64,000 bases of DNA, from positions 2,276,501 to 2,340,500 of the forward strand of contig CP091733.1 of assembly GCA_022009975.1 (NCBI GenBank). The letters run 5' to 3'. Within the stretch, counting starts at the first letter, position 1. Each line of letters begins with the position of its first letter. The translations under genes were made by a program, and so were the position numbers. Positions 21,862 to 30,159 of this stretch are shown in pieces. Origin of the DNA: Phocaeicola vulgatus (GTDB taxonomy: Bacteria > Bacteroidota > Bacteroidia > Bacteroidales > Tannerellaceae). A model generated the notes under the pieces. The model made no database searches, was not told where the DNA came from, and saw only the letters and a list, made by a program, of their open reading frames with translations.

Positions 21862-22662
21862 ATGGAAAAGAATCATAATAATAGTTATTGGTTTTTTTAA
21901 TTTTATCAAGATAAAATACTGGTAAAGAAAGAAGAAGGAGGAAAATATTCCATTCCGTTTGGAGAGAATCCTCCCATTCCGGCAACCAACTCATTCGAGG
22001 TTGTCCTCGACCACGACATTCCGGCGCATGCTGCCTCTGTCGATGAAGCATATCCGGAAGATGAACAATATCTACAAATAGGATTGCGGGCAAGCTGGGA
22101 TTATCTGCCCAAAGATTGGTATAAACGTGCCGGAAAAGCATACCAATTGGTCTATTGGGACCGCAACAGCCAATATTGCCCGGCTTGCGGTTCTCCTATG
22201 ACTTGGCACACACACATCAGCAAATACTGCCCGAAATGCAAAAAGGAAACCTATCCGGTCATCTCTCCTGCCATCATTGTCTTGATACACAAAGGAGAAG
22301 AGGTATTGTTGGTCCATGCCCGCAATTTCAAAGGCAGCTTCCACGGATTGGTAGCCGGATTCTTGGAAGTCGGTGAGACATTGGAACAGTGCATCCAACG
22401 CGAAGTGATGGAAGAGACCGGACTGACCATCAACCACATCAGCTATTTCGGCAGCCAACCGTGGCCTTATCCAAGCGGCATCATGGTGGGCTTCTTCGCC
22501 GATTATGTCAGCGGGAAAATCAGACTCCAAGATGAAGAGCTAAGCACAGGATCATTCTTCAGCAAAGACAATCTGCCGGAATTGCCCAGCAAGTTGAGCA
22601 TCGCCCGGAGGATGATTGAGTGGTGGTTGGCTGGAGAAAAAGGGGAAAAGCCTGAGTTTTAG
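21862..22662 (+). CDS. nudC: NAD+ diphosphatase / NUDIX hydrolase NudC (in-frame stop near the N-terminus)
   Basis: The zinc-ribbon CPACG ... CPKC (residues ~105-130), the NUDIX box GFLEVGETLEQCIQREVMEE, and the NudC signature SQPWPYP are all present. The enzyme cleaves NAD(H), and in other bacteria removes NAD caps from RNA 5' ends. The natural N-terminus reads MEKNHNNSYWFF from ATG 21862, then hits TAA at 21898-21900 inside a T-rich stretch, then resumes in the same frame (FYQDKILVKKEEGG). About 266 residues if read through. An error in the seven-T run is the likely cause. Without the N-terminal domain the next start would be a TTG near 22084, which leaves the catalytic domain intact. Confidence 0.82.
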
Positions 22663-22666
22663 AGAT

Positions 22667-23305
22667 TCATTTGACAGAATCCTTCTCCATGACCAACTCG
22701 GGATGCGCTTTGCGGAACGCCTTCTGCTTCCGCAGGATTTCCGGAGTGGGAAGCCGTTGGTACAGCAGGTGCGTCATGCGTTTGGAGTTCTTCAACTTCT
22801 GGCGATAGGAGGAACTCAACATATAAGACAACAGATGGTTGGCATCGAAAGTGGCTAACGACGAACGGGATTTTGCCTCTCGGATGATGGACAAAGGGAT
22901 GGCGTATGCCTTCGGGTTGATTCGCAACTCTTCCGAAGTTCCCCGCTCTGATTGGACATGCATCGCCGCTTGGGGAGTCAATGCCTTGAAATCCGGAGCA
23001 TTCTTGATGGTGGAGTGCTCCGCATTCGAAAGAGCTTTCCTGTCCAATTTAATGTATTCGGAAAAATCTTTGGTTATCGGCAATGAGGAATGCGACATGC
23101 GCATTTTCCCCACAGGCTCCGTATTGATGAATGTCCCATTTTTAATGGCACGTTGAAATTCGGGGTTTATCCGAAACGTATCTTTCCCGGAAAGGATATT
23201 TGCCAAACGGATGGAATCATTCTTGCTCCATATCTGGGCATCCGCCTTTTGGCAAACTTCCCAAAAGAGAATCAAACATATCACACAGCACTTGCTCATC
23301 ATCAC
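22667..23305 (-). CDS. Secreted hypothetical protein, possibly DUF4858-like
   Basis: 212 residues with a signal peptide (CVICLILFWEVCQKADAQ). The mature part begins IWSKNDSIRLANILSG, then is rich in Ser, Lys and Arg, with a basic helical C-terminus (LRKQKAFRKAHPELVMEKD). The DSIRL...LSG start reminds me of a small Bacteroidetes DUF4858-type family, but I cannot confirm this. It is convergent with nudC, only four bases between the two stops. Probably periplasmic; function unknown. Confidence 0.6.
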   Translation of the reverse strand: MMMSKCCVICLILFWEVCQKADAQIWSKNDSIRLANILSGKDTFRINPEFQRAIKNGTFINTEPVGKMRMSHSSLPITKDFSEYIKLDRKALSNAEHSTIKNAPDFKALTPQAAMHVQSERGTSEELRINPKAYAIPLSIIREAKSRSSLATFDANHLLSYMLSSSYRQKLKNSKRMTHLLYQRLPTPEILRKQKAFRKAHPELVMEKDSVK

Positions 23306-23581
23306 ATCTTTATAATTCTTGCTTGCAAATATATGGAATGAATTCCTCCGCCACGGAAACTTCTATGCTAATTAAATTTATTCCGCTGTGAAATAAAACT
23401 AATCTTCCCGATGCCGTCCTAAAGCCTTTTTTTAACCCCTTTTTCCATGCCAATTTGGACAAAACCGTGGTTTTCCCTCACGAATCATGCGCTTTTAAGT
23501 ACTTTTTTTGCACATTAACGAAATAAATGTGTCAAATAATTTGTTTATGTGCATAACTATTATTTTATTTGCATCGTAAAA

Positions 23582-24169
23582 ATGCAGAATAAAGTGCCTT
23601 ATTTATATATCATAGCGGGTTGCAACGGAGCAGGGAAGACAACTGCTTCATTTACGATTCTACCGGAAATGCTAAAATGTAAGGAGTTCGTTAATTCCGA
23701 CGAGATAGCAAAAGGTCTATCTCCTTTTAATGCCGACAGCATAGCCGTAGCAGTTGAGGCAAGTCGCATCATGTATAAAAGGATTAAAGAATTAATCGCA
23801 TTGGGTGAGACTTTTGCGATGGAAACCACCTTGGCGACAAGGTCGGTAGCCAATTTAATCAAAGAGGCCCAAAAGGAAGGTTATTATGTGACGTTATTGT
23901 ACTTTTGGTTAAATACGCCAGAACTAGCCATAGCAAGAGTAAAGCAACGGGTAGCTGCCGGCGGTCACAACATTCCGGAGAAAACAATCCGGAGGAGATA
24001 CGAAGCCGGAATACACAATCTTTTTGAACTATATCTTCCTATTTGTGATTACTGGATGATTACAGACAATTCGATGTCGCCAATGGAGGTAATTGCCAAA
24101 GGCTTCAAGAATGACAAAAAAGAGATATTCAATCAGGCTGTTTACAAAAAACTTGAAGATCATGACTGA
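23582..24169 (+). CDS. Zeta-toxin-like P-loop kinase
   Basis: 195 residues starting MQNKVPYLYIIAGCNGAGKTT at ATG 23582; the longer GTG start at 23549 is less likely. Walker A is GCNGAGKT (residues ~12-19), followed by the zeta-family acidic motif VNSDEIAKGLSP and the FAMETTLATRS segment, which in zeta/PezT proteins contributes to substrate binding and phosphate transfer. Zeta toxins phosphorylate UDP-GlcNAc and block cell-wall synthesis; many chromosomal homologues are of unknown substrate. It overlaps the next gene by 8 bases, so the two are translationally coupled. No classical epsilon antitoxin lies upstream. Confidence 0.8.
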   Translation: MQNKVPYLYIIAGCNGAGKTTASFTILPEMLKCKEFVNSDEIAKGLSPFNADSIAVAVEASRIMYKRIKELIALGETFAMETTLATRSVANLIKEAQKEGYYVTLLYFWLNTPELAIARVKQRVAAGGHNIPEKTIRRRYEAGIHNLFELYLPICDYWMITDNSMSPMEVIAKGFKNDKKEIFNQAVYKKLEDHD

Positions 24170-24332
24170 AAAAGAACTAAGAGAATTTGAGGAAAGTATT
24201 GTTAAGGGAGCTAATGTGGCTTTCAGACGTTTAGTTAGTCAAAAAAAGAAAGAAAACGGTGAGCTCATCTTTTCCCGCAACGGGCATGTTTTCAGAGTCA
24301 AGGCTTCAGACTTCGATGATAACATGTTCTAA
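24162..24332 (+). CDS. 56-residue partner of the zeta-like kinase
   Basis: Starts at ATG 24162 inside the end of the kinase gene (MTEKELREFEESIVKGANVA). It is a small, charged, mostly helical protein, with a helix ending FRRLVSQKKKE and a short beta-like tail (LIFSRNGHVFRVKASDF). No known domain is recognised. Tight overlap and a shared terminator (24403-24437) show it is a functional partner of the kinase. By position it is a candidate antitoxin or modulator, though it lies downstream of the toxin-like gene rather than upstream. Confidence 0.7.
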   Translation: MTEKELREFEESIVKGANVAFRRLVSQKKKENGELIFSRNGHVFRVKASDFDDNMF

Positions 24333-24402
24333 TCACTCAATCTCTTCTAACAAATTATTCTCTTAATCAAAAAAGCACTAAGTATTTGGTTAGATAGATA
24401 AT

Positions 24403-24437
24403 GAGGTTGCTTCCCAAATGGAGGCAACCTCTTTTTA
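24403..24437 (+). terminator. Terminator after the kinase/partner pair
   Basis: Stem GAGGTTGC / GCAACCTC with an intervening 12-base loop, followed by TTTTTATTTATT. Confidence 0.85.
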
Positions 24438-24441
24438 TTTA

Positions 24442-26631
24442 TTACCGGATGAACAACAACTCCCTATATTTCGGCAAAGGCCAAATCTGATTGTCCACCA
24501 TCAGTTCCAAATCATCTATATGTCCACGGATTTCATCCAAGAACGGAGCGACCGTGTCGTGATAAGCAATCGCACGCTCGCGCATGTCGGCAATCTGGTT
24601 CGCTTTCTTGCGCGCATCAATCATATTATCCACTTGCTTCGTCACAACCGTGATGTGGCTCGATATCTTACGGATCAAGCGGCGCGGCTCCTCCGACAAT
24701 TCCGCATATTCCTCATCGCTGAAGGTCTCTTTCAAACGGGTCAAGTTCTCCAACAAGACAGTCTGGTAACGGATGACAACCGGGATGATATGGTTCAATG
24801 ACAAATCGCCCAAGACACGGGCTTCGATTTGCACCTTCTTAATATAGATTTCCCATTTCACCTCGTTGCGCGCTTCCAGCTCCTTCTTGTTCAAGACACC
24901 CGTCTTTTCAAACATCTCCACGACTTCGGGTTTCAAATAGGCGTCATATTGCAACGGGACGCTGTTTTCACAATCCAAGCCGCGTCTCTCAGCTTCCTCT
25001 TTCCAAGCATCGCTATATCCATTTCCGTCAAAACGTATCGCTTTGGATTCCTTGATGTAACTCTTCAACACCTCGAATATGGCGACCTCCTTGCTCTTCC
25101 CGTTTGCCCTCAGCTTTTCCACATCCTCTTTGAACTGGCGGAGCTGGTAGGCGACAGCCGAGTTCAAAGCCAACATGGCGGAGCCGCAATTGGCAGACGA
25201 CCCCAATGCACGGAACTCAAAACGATTCCCGGTAAAGGCAAAAGGCGATGTCCTGTTTCTATCGGTATTATCCAACAACAGTTCCGGTATTTGCCCGAAT
25301 CCCAAATGCAGGCGTTTCTTATCGTCCACTTCGATGGCATCCTCAATGGAACTATTCTCGAACTTATTCAATATGTCCGAAATCTGTGAACCCAAGAAAG
25401 TGGATATGATTGCAGGCGGAGCTTCGTTTGCACCCAAGCGATGGGCATTCGTGGCAGATGCTATCGTTGCCTTCAACAGTGCGTTGTATTTGTAAACCGC
25501 CATGATGGTATTGACAATGAAAGTGATGAAGCGCAAGTTGTCCTCCCTGTCCTTGCCCGGGGAAAAGAGATTGATTCCCGTATTGGTTCCCATGGACCAA
25601 TTGCAATGTTTACCGGAACCGTTTATCCCTTTGAATGGCTTTTCGTGCAACAACACCCGGAAGTTGTGGCGGCGTGAAACACGTTTCATGATGGACATCA
25701 GCAACTGGTTGTGGTCATTAGCCAAATTGCACTCCTCGTAAATAGGGGCAAATTCAAATTGGTTGGGAGCGACCTCGTTATGCCTTGTCTTGACCGGAAT
25801 GCCCAGTTTGTAACATTCGACCTCCAAATCCTTCATAAACTCCTGCACACGGGATGGAATCGCACCAAAATAGTGGTCATCGAGCTGCTGGTTCTTCGCA
25901 CTTTCATGCCCCAACAAGGTGCGTTCCGTAAGCGAAAGGTCGGGGCGGGCGGAATAAAGGTCCTCGTCTATCAAGAAATATTCCTGTTCCCAGCCCAAAT
26001 AGGCAGTAATCTTCTTCACATCATCACTAAAGTAATGGCATACATCCATTGCCGCCTGGTTCAATGCCTCGATGGAGCGGATAAGCGGAGTTTTATAGTC
26101 CAATGCCTCTCCGGTGTAAGCGATAAACACAGTAGGGATACAAAGCGTGTCATCAACAATAAAGGCAGGGGAAGATGGATCCCAGGCAGAATAGCCTCTT
26201 GCCTCGAAAGTATTACGCAAGCCTCCGCTCGGGAAACTGGAAGCATCCGGCTCTTGTTGCACCAAAAGCTTCCCACTGAACTCTTCGATTACCCCGCCGT
26301 TCCCGTCATGTTCGACGAAAGCGTCATGTTTCTCAGCAGTTCCATCGGTTAAAGGTTGGAACCAGTGCGTGTAATGGGTCACGCCCTTTTCCAATGCCCA
26401 CATCTTCATGCCGGCTGCGACATGATTGGCTACTTCTCTATCTATCGGCGTTCCGTTGTCAATGGATTGGGTCAATGCTTTAAAGGTTTCTTTGGAGAGG
26501 AACTTTTGCATTGCTTTCCGGTTGAAAACGTTTTCCCCATAATACTCCGACACCTTCTGTTTCGGAGTGTGCGCCTCCACCGCTTTCCGGTTGGAAGCTT
26601 TTTCTACTGCATTAAAACGGGATATAGACAT
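24442..26631 (-). CDS. glnN: Glutamine synthetase type III
   Basis: 729 residues from ATG 26631 (MSISRFNAVEKAS), the typical GSIII length; the upstream start at 26664 would lie against the -7 box. It condenses glutamate and ammonia to glutamine using ATP. GSIII features: the N-terminal GSIII region (YYGENVFNRKAMQ), the catalytic core with FPSGGLRNTFEARGY, the GINGSGKHCNWSMGT glutamate-binding/active-site loop, NEVAPNQFEFAP and the C-terminal helical extension. It is one of the nitrogen-assimilation enzymes of Bacteroidetes; gdhA lies 21 kb away. Confidence 0.97.
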   Translation of the reverse strand: MSISRFNAVEKASNRKAVEAHTPKQKVSEYYGENVFNRKAMQKFLSKETFKALTQSIDNGTPIDREVANHVAAGMKMWALEKGVTHYTHWFQPLTDGTAEKHDAFVEHDGNGGVIEEFSGKLLVQQEPDASSFPSGGLRNTFEARGYSAWDPSSPAFIVDDTLCIPTVFIAYTGEALDYKTPLIRSIEALNQAAMDVCHYFSDDVKKITAYLGWEQEYFLIDEDLYSARPDLSLTERTLLGHESAKNQQLDDHYFGAIPSRVQEFMKDLEVECYKLGIPVKTRHNEVAPNQFEFAPIYEECNLANDHNQLLMSIMKRVSRRHNFRVLLHEKPFKGINGSGKHCNWSMGTNTGINLFSPGKDREDNLRFITFIVNTIMAVYKYNALLKATIASATNAHRLGANEAPPAIISTFLGSQISDILNKFENSSIEDAIEVDDKKRLHLGFGQIPELLLDNTDRNRTSPFAFTGNRFEFRALGSSANCGSAMLALNSAVAYQLRQFKEDVEKLRANGKSKEVAIFEVLKSYIKESKAIRFDGNGYSDAWKEEAERRGLDCENSVPLQYDAYLKPEVVEMFEKTGVLNKKELEARNEVKWEIYIKKVQIEARVLGDLSLNHIIPVVIRYQTVLLENLTRLKETFSDEEYAELSEEPRRLIRKISSHITVVTKQVDNMIDARKKANQIADMRERAIAYHDTVAPFLDEIRGHIDDLELMVDNQIWPLPKYRELLFIR

Positions 26632-26661
26632 ACCGTATCTTATTATTTTTTGTTTGCTTGA

Positions 26662-26669
26662 CAAAGGTA
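26662..26669 (-). promoter_or_regulatory. -7 box for glnN
   Basis: TACCTTTG on the minus strand, 30 bases upstream of the ATG at 26631. Confidence 0.6.
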
Positions 26670-26798
26670 AGGCTAAATATTTAAACAGGTTCTATATGGA
26701 GGCGTTTTTCTTTTATTTTAGTACAAAATGATTATGCCGGAAAGCATGATGCAATATGATTATAATGATGAAACCGCGGGAGATTCGCCAAAAAGCGA

Positions 26799-26806
26799 TA
26801 TATTTG
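26799..26806 (+). promoter_or_regulatory. -7 box for prmA
   Basis: TATATTTG, 29 bases before the chosen start at 26836. Confidence 0.55.
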
Positions 26807-26835
26807 CCTGACAGAACACTAAAATGTATATATAT

Positions 26836-27684
26836 ATGAATTATTACGAAGTAGACTTTTCTTATGAATCAAGTTTAGAACCAAGCATCATCAGCGACAT
26901 ATTGGCCTCCGAATTGGGCGAAATAGGATTTGAAAGTTTCACCGAAAATGAAAACGGGCTGCAAGCATTCGTTCCGGAAGGGGCTTTCTCCGAAGCGGAC
27001 CTGCAATCCAAAATAGACTCTTTCCCTTTGGAAGGAATCCGGTTCGACTACCAAGTCAAATATGTGGAGAGCAAAGATTGGAACGAAGAGTGGGAAAAGA
27101 ACTATTTCAAACCTATTCGCATCGGGAATGAGTGCATCATCAAGGCATCTTTCCATCCGGAAGAGCCGGGATTTACATATCCAATCACCATCGACCCGAA
27201 AATGGCTTTCGGGACGGGCAACCATGCGACTACCTATTTGATGATAGAGCAGATGTTAAAACTTGACCTGGACGGGAAAGAGTTATTGGACATGGGATGC
27301 GGGACTGCCGTGCTCGCCATTCTCGCCCAAATGAGGGGAGCCAAAAGAGTGGTGGGAATCGACATAGACGAATGGGCATACAACAACGCCTTGGAGAACA
27401 TCCGGCTCAACCATACAGAAGAAATTGAAATCGCCTTGGGCGGGGCGGAACAGATTGCCCGGTTCGGGATGTTCGATATCGTGTTCGCCAATATCAACCG
27501 CAATATTTTGCTCCGTGACATTCCTCTCTACACAGCCTGCATGAAGCCCGGGGCTTTGCTCTTCATGAGTGGTTTCTACACAGAAGACATTGCTGCCATC
27601 CAAAAGGTTTGCGAAGAAAACGGGTTGCGCTTGGAATCTTATACCGAAAGGGAGAACTGGTGTGCCGTGAAGGTGTGTAAATAA
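26836..27684 (+). CDS. prmA: Ribosomal protein L11 methyltransferase PrmA
   Basis: 282 residues starting MNYYEVDFSYESS; an ATG four codons upstream (26824) is also possible. It trimethylates ribosomal protein L11 using S-adenosylmethionine. The N-terminal L11-recognition domain (residues 1-95) precedes the methyltransferase domain, which carries FGTGNHATT, the SAM-binding motif LLDMGCGTAVLAI, the acidic GIDID and the active-site motif FANINRNIL. Own promoter box; divergent from glnN. Confidence 0.94.
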   Translation: MNYYEVDFSYESSLEPSIISDILASELGEIGFESFTENENGLQAFVPEGAFSEADLQSKIDSFPLEGIRFDYQVKYVESKDWNEEWEKNYFKPIRIGNECIIKASFHPEEPGFTYPITIDPKMAFGTGNHATTYLMIEQMLKLDLDGKELLDMGCGTAVLAILAQMRGAKRVVGIDIDEWAYNNALENIRLNHTEEIEIALGGAEQIARFGMFDIVFANINRNILLRDIPLYTACMKPGALLFMSGFYTEDIAAIQKVCEENGLRLESYTERENWCAVKVCK

Positions 27685-27784
27685 GGTCTATTCCCGAAAG
27701 CGACCCGGCAGTTGTTTTTACTTTATCCAAAAATCAACAACTGCCTCATTATTAATATTTTCCACCCCACCGGCAGTGGCACTT

Positions 27785-27891
27785 AAAAACATACCGTTGT
27801 TTTTAAAAAAACATTGGACGTTTTTGAAAAAACATTGGACGTTTTCAAAAATTCCTCGTGATGTTTTTTTCAAAACAACGGTATGTTTTTT
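27785..27891. repeat. Palindromic MITE-like repeat R2, complete copy
   Basis: Terminal inverted repeats: AACATACCGTTGTTTT on the left and AAAACAACGGTATGTT on the right. Between them is a tandem of about two ACATTGGACGTTTT units and a unique core. A partial copy is at 10470-10532. No coding capacity. Confidence 0.65.
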
Positions 27892-28055
27892 CGAGGGCTC
27901 AGCGAGCGATATTTATGAGCTTACAACCCGGTGCAGTTTCCATCTTTGCGATGCCCTGCATCCTTTCCACACAAAACCACTTATGGAGTTAGAGGGCAAA
28001 CGGCGTATGCTTATTCCCTAAAGTCCAATACCAGATGAATTCCTGAAATATTTTG

Positions 28056-28063
28056 TATCTTTG
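28056..28063 (+). promoter_or_regulatory. -7 box upstream of the glycosyltransferase region
   Basis: TATCTTTG matches the consensus. It lies 10 bases before a short ORF and 133 bases before the glycosyltransferase start. Confidence 0.5.
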
Positions 28064-28073
28064 CCCTGTTATC

Positions 28074-28178
28074 ATGATTTTCTCCCCTTGGATTCGCAAC
28101 GCTAAGACAAGTGAGATTCCTGACATAACAAATTCCGGGGCTGTGTCCATATTTATGATACCACCGCCCTACTTATAA
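28074..28178 (+). CDS. Possible 34-residue leader ORF
   Basis: ATG 28074 opens a 34-codon frame (MIFSPWIRNAKTSEIPD...) ending at 28178, 18 bases before the glycosyltransferase ATG. It is directly behind a good -7 box. No family is recognised; it could be a leader peptide, a relic, or chance. Confidence 0.25.
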   Translation: MIFSPWIRNAKTSEIPDITNSGAVSIFMIPPPYL

Positions 28179-28196
28179 ATCGCAGAATAAAAGATT

Positions 28197-28919
28197 ATGC
28201 CACCAAAAGTATCTATCGTGACAGTTACATATAATGCGGGGCAATTGTTGGAGAAAACTCTTGCCAACATTGAGAAACTGAAATATGACAATAAGGAAAT
28301 AATTGTTGTAGACGGGCACTCCACTGACAATACAATGATGATAGTCAAACGCTATGCCGGAATGGGAATCGTGACTTCCTCTGTCAGCGAGCGCGACAAT
28401 GGCATATATGACGCCATGAACAAAGGAGTCAGGATGTGTTCCGGCGAATGGGTGATATTCATGAATGCAGGAGACCTCTTTGCGTCCGACAATGTGCTCC
28501 AGTTGGTTTTCGGCAAAAAACAACAATGGGAGGCGGATATCATTTATGGCGACGTGGTGAAAAACGGAGAAGTGAAGCAAGCCCCAGCCAACTATTATCT
28601 CTACCACCGCATGATATTCTGCCACCAAAGTGTCTTTGTGCGCCGCAGCTGCCTGCTTGACATACCATTTGACACAAGACACAAGTTGTCTGCCGACTTA
28701 AAGTTCTTTATAGAACAATACCAGCGGCATGTGCGGTTCATGCATATTGGCATACCCATATCCATATTCGACACAAGCGGCGTATCGAATAGCCAACGTT
28801 CCAAAGGACTTTACGATAATATCCGAGTGGTGTGCGAAACCATCCCTTATCCCCAACGCATACGATTTGTAATGCGGCTATTAGTACCATATATTATATG
28901 TAAGCTTAGAGGGAAGTAG
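28197..28919 (+). CDS. Glycosyltransferase family 2 protein (WcaE-like)
   Basis: 240 residues with a GT-A fold. The nucleotide-sugar-binding N-terminus is VSIVTVTYNAGQLL. The acceptor-side motif DGHSTDNT and then SERDNGIYDAMNKGV and FMNAGD are typical of the WcaE-like branch. It transfers a sugar from an activated donor during surface polysaccharide or glycan synthesis. It stands alone, not in a polysaccharide cluster, so the acceptor cannot be inferred. Confidence 0.88.
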   Translation: MPPKVSIVTVTYNAGQLLEKTLANIEKLKYDNKEIIVVDGHSTDNTMMIVKRYAGMGIVTSSVSERDNGIYDAMNKGVRMCSGEWVIFMNAGDLFASDNVLQLVFGKKQQWEADIIYGDVVKNGEVKQAPANYYLYHRMIFCHQSVFVRRSCLLDIPFDTRHKLSADLKFFIEQYQRHVRFMHIGIPISIFDTSGVSNSQRSKGLYDNIRVVCETIPYPQRIRFVMRLLVPYIICKLRGK

Positions 28920-29025
28920 ACAAAGGGCGGGAAACACCATTATTTAACATTATTTGCATCATATTCCTAAACTAACGGAAGCACTTTTCCGTTATACTAT
29001 AAAACCCAATTTAAAAGATTAAGTC

Positions 29026-29244
29026 ATGAAAAATGTTGATTCAAAATTACTGTTAGGACTTGTAGTAGGTGCGGCAGTTGGTGCAGCTGTAGGTTATTTG
29101 GCAGCAACAGATAAAAAAGAAGATATCTTGAACGAGTTGAATAACATCGTAGGCAAAGCTAAAGAGGGATTCAATTCAGCTTTGGCAAAATACAAAGAAG
29201 GAAAATGTGAAGCAAAACAAGTAGAAGAAGCAAGTGCTGAATAA
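29026..29244 (+). CDS. YtxH-domain small membrane protein
   Basis: 72 residues: a glycine/alanine-rich membrane segment at residues ~8-27 (LLGLVVGAAVGAAVGYLAA) followed by a charged helical tail. This is the YtxH-like layout (small stress-related envelope proteins). It overlaps the next gene by one base (TAATG), starting a three-gene cassette. Confidence 0.8.
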   Translation: MKNVDSKLLLGLVVGAAVGAAVGYLAATDKKEDILNELNNIVGKAKEGFNSALAKYKEGKCEAKQVEEASAE

Positions 29245-29651
29245 TGAATGATTCAGGGCAGACATTCGAAAACTTGAAGAAAGACCTTTCAGCCTATTTG
29301 GAGCTGAAACTGTCGCTCTTGAAATTAAACACGTATGAGAGGACAAGCAAAGTAATCAGCATCCTCTCATACGGATTAATTGTGCTCTTCCTGGCATTTT
29401 TTGCCATCCTGTTCGTCTTTATAGCTTTGGGATTCTTTTTAGGGAACCTGCTCGACAGCAACGCCGCAGGGTTCGGATGCGTGTCCCTGCTCTATTTGCT
29501 TATCTTAGGCATCCTCCTACGGAACAAAGAGCGGATCAAACTGTGCATCCTGAATGCTGTCATCGCAGCCTTGATAGAGAATGACGAGAAACAAAACAAA
29601 GAAAATGATGAATCATCCCCAACCGACCCCGATAGAGAAACTGCTTGCTGA
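29244..29651 (+). CDS. Phage-holin-superfamily / DUF1469-type membrane protein
   Basis: 135 residues. An amphipathic N-terminus (LKKDLSAYLELKLSLLKLN) precedes two membrane helices at about residues 42-70 and 76-92, with a charged tail. This matches the Phage_holin_3_6 / DUF1469 family, which is mostly chromosomal and envelope-associated, not lytic. No phage genes are nearby. Coupled to the YtxH gene by a one-base overlap. Confidence 0.8.
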   Translation: MNDSGQTFENLKKDLSAYLELKLSLLKLNTYERTSKVISILSYGLIVLFLAFFAILFVFIALGFFLGNLLDSNAAGFGCVSLLYLLILGILLRNKERIKLCILNAVIAALIENDEKQNKENDESSPTDPDRETAC

Positions 29652-30072
29652 GAAACAGCAAGTCCAAGAGGCTTGCCGGAAACAAGAAGAGAAGTTGAAC
29701 CAGACATTCGCCTTCATACAGGCCAATGCTGGAAGTTTATTACTATCGGGATTCTCCTCCCTGCTCTTTCCTGCCAAACCCAAAGGGAAAAACCAGACAG
29801 AAAAAGTTGCACAAGACACTCCTCCCCCGACAAGCAAGCTACAGCTCTCCGACTTTTTCTCATTGGGAAAAGCCCTGTTACCCGTCGCTTGGGAAGTCGC
29901 ACAACCTTTGCTGGTTTCATTAGGAATCAAGCTTCTCCGCAAAAGAATTTCCAACTTCTTCAAGCCTAACTCAAAAGAGAAGAACAAAAAAAGACAGAAT
30001 AAAGTTTTAATTTATGTTAGAAGTGATACTTTTTCATCAGAAATTGAATTCATAAATAAAAAACATAATTAA
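29605..30072 (+). CDS. Third gene of the YtxH/holin cassette, unknown function
   Basis: About 155 residues from ATG 29605 (a second ATG follows directly), overlapping the holin-like gene by 47 bases. A coiled-coil-like start (IEKLLAEKQQVQEACRKQ), then a hydrophobic stretch (GSLLLSGFSSLLF) and a second near residues 95-115 (LLPVAWEVAQPLLVSLGIKLL), with basic residues at the end. Two membrane-associated helices are likely. No known domain. Position says it acts with the two preceding envelope proteins. The last ~20 residues approach the gapA promoter. Confidence 0.6.
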   Translation: MMNHPQPTPIEKLLAEKQQVQEACRKQEEKLNQTFAFIQANAGSLLLSGFSSLLFPAKPKGKNQTEKVAQDTPPPTSKLQLSDFFSLGKALLPVAWEVAQPLLVSLGIKLLRKRISNFFKPNSKEKNKKRQNKVLIYVRSDTFSSEIEFINKKHN

Positions 30073-30077
30073 CTTTG
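30070..30077 (+). promoter_or_regulatory. -7 box for gapA
   Basis: TAACTTTG, 82 bases before the gapA ATG. It overlaps the last codon of the upstream gene. Confidence 0.6.
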
Positions 30078-30159
30078 CAGTCGGAAAAAGCGAACGGAGC
30101 GGAAAGCTCCATTATGAAAGGATAATATTATTAATAAACACATATAAAGTTTTATTACA

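Larger units (their letters stand above)
27685..28196. other. Repeat-bearing intergenic region
   Basis: 512 bases with no convincing gene besides a 34-codon ORF. It holds the palindromic R2 element (27785-27891) and a -7 box (28056-28063). Apart from these I see nothing assignable. Confidence 0.5.

Noticed and set aside
29244..29651. Prophage holin
   Set aside because: The family is mainly chromosomal, no endolysin, capsid or integrase is nearby, and it is overlapped by a YtxH gene.
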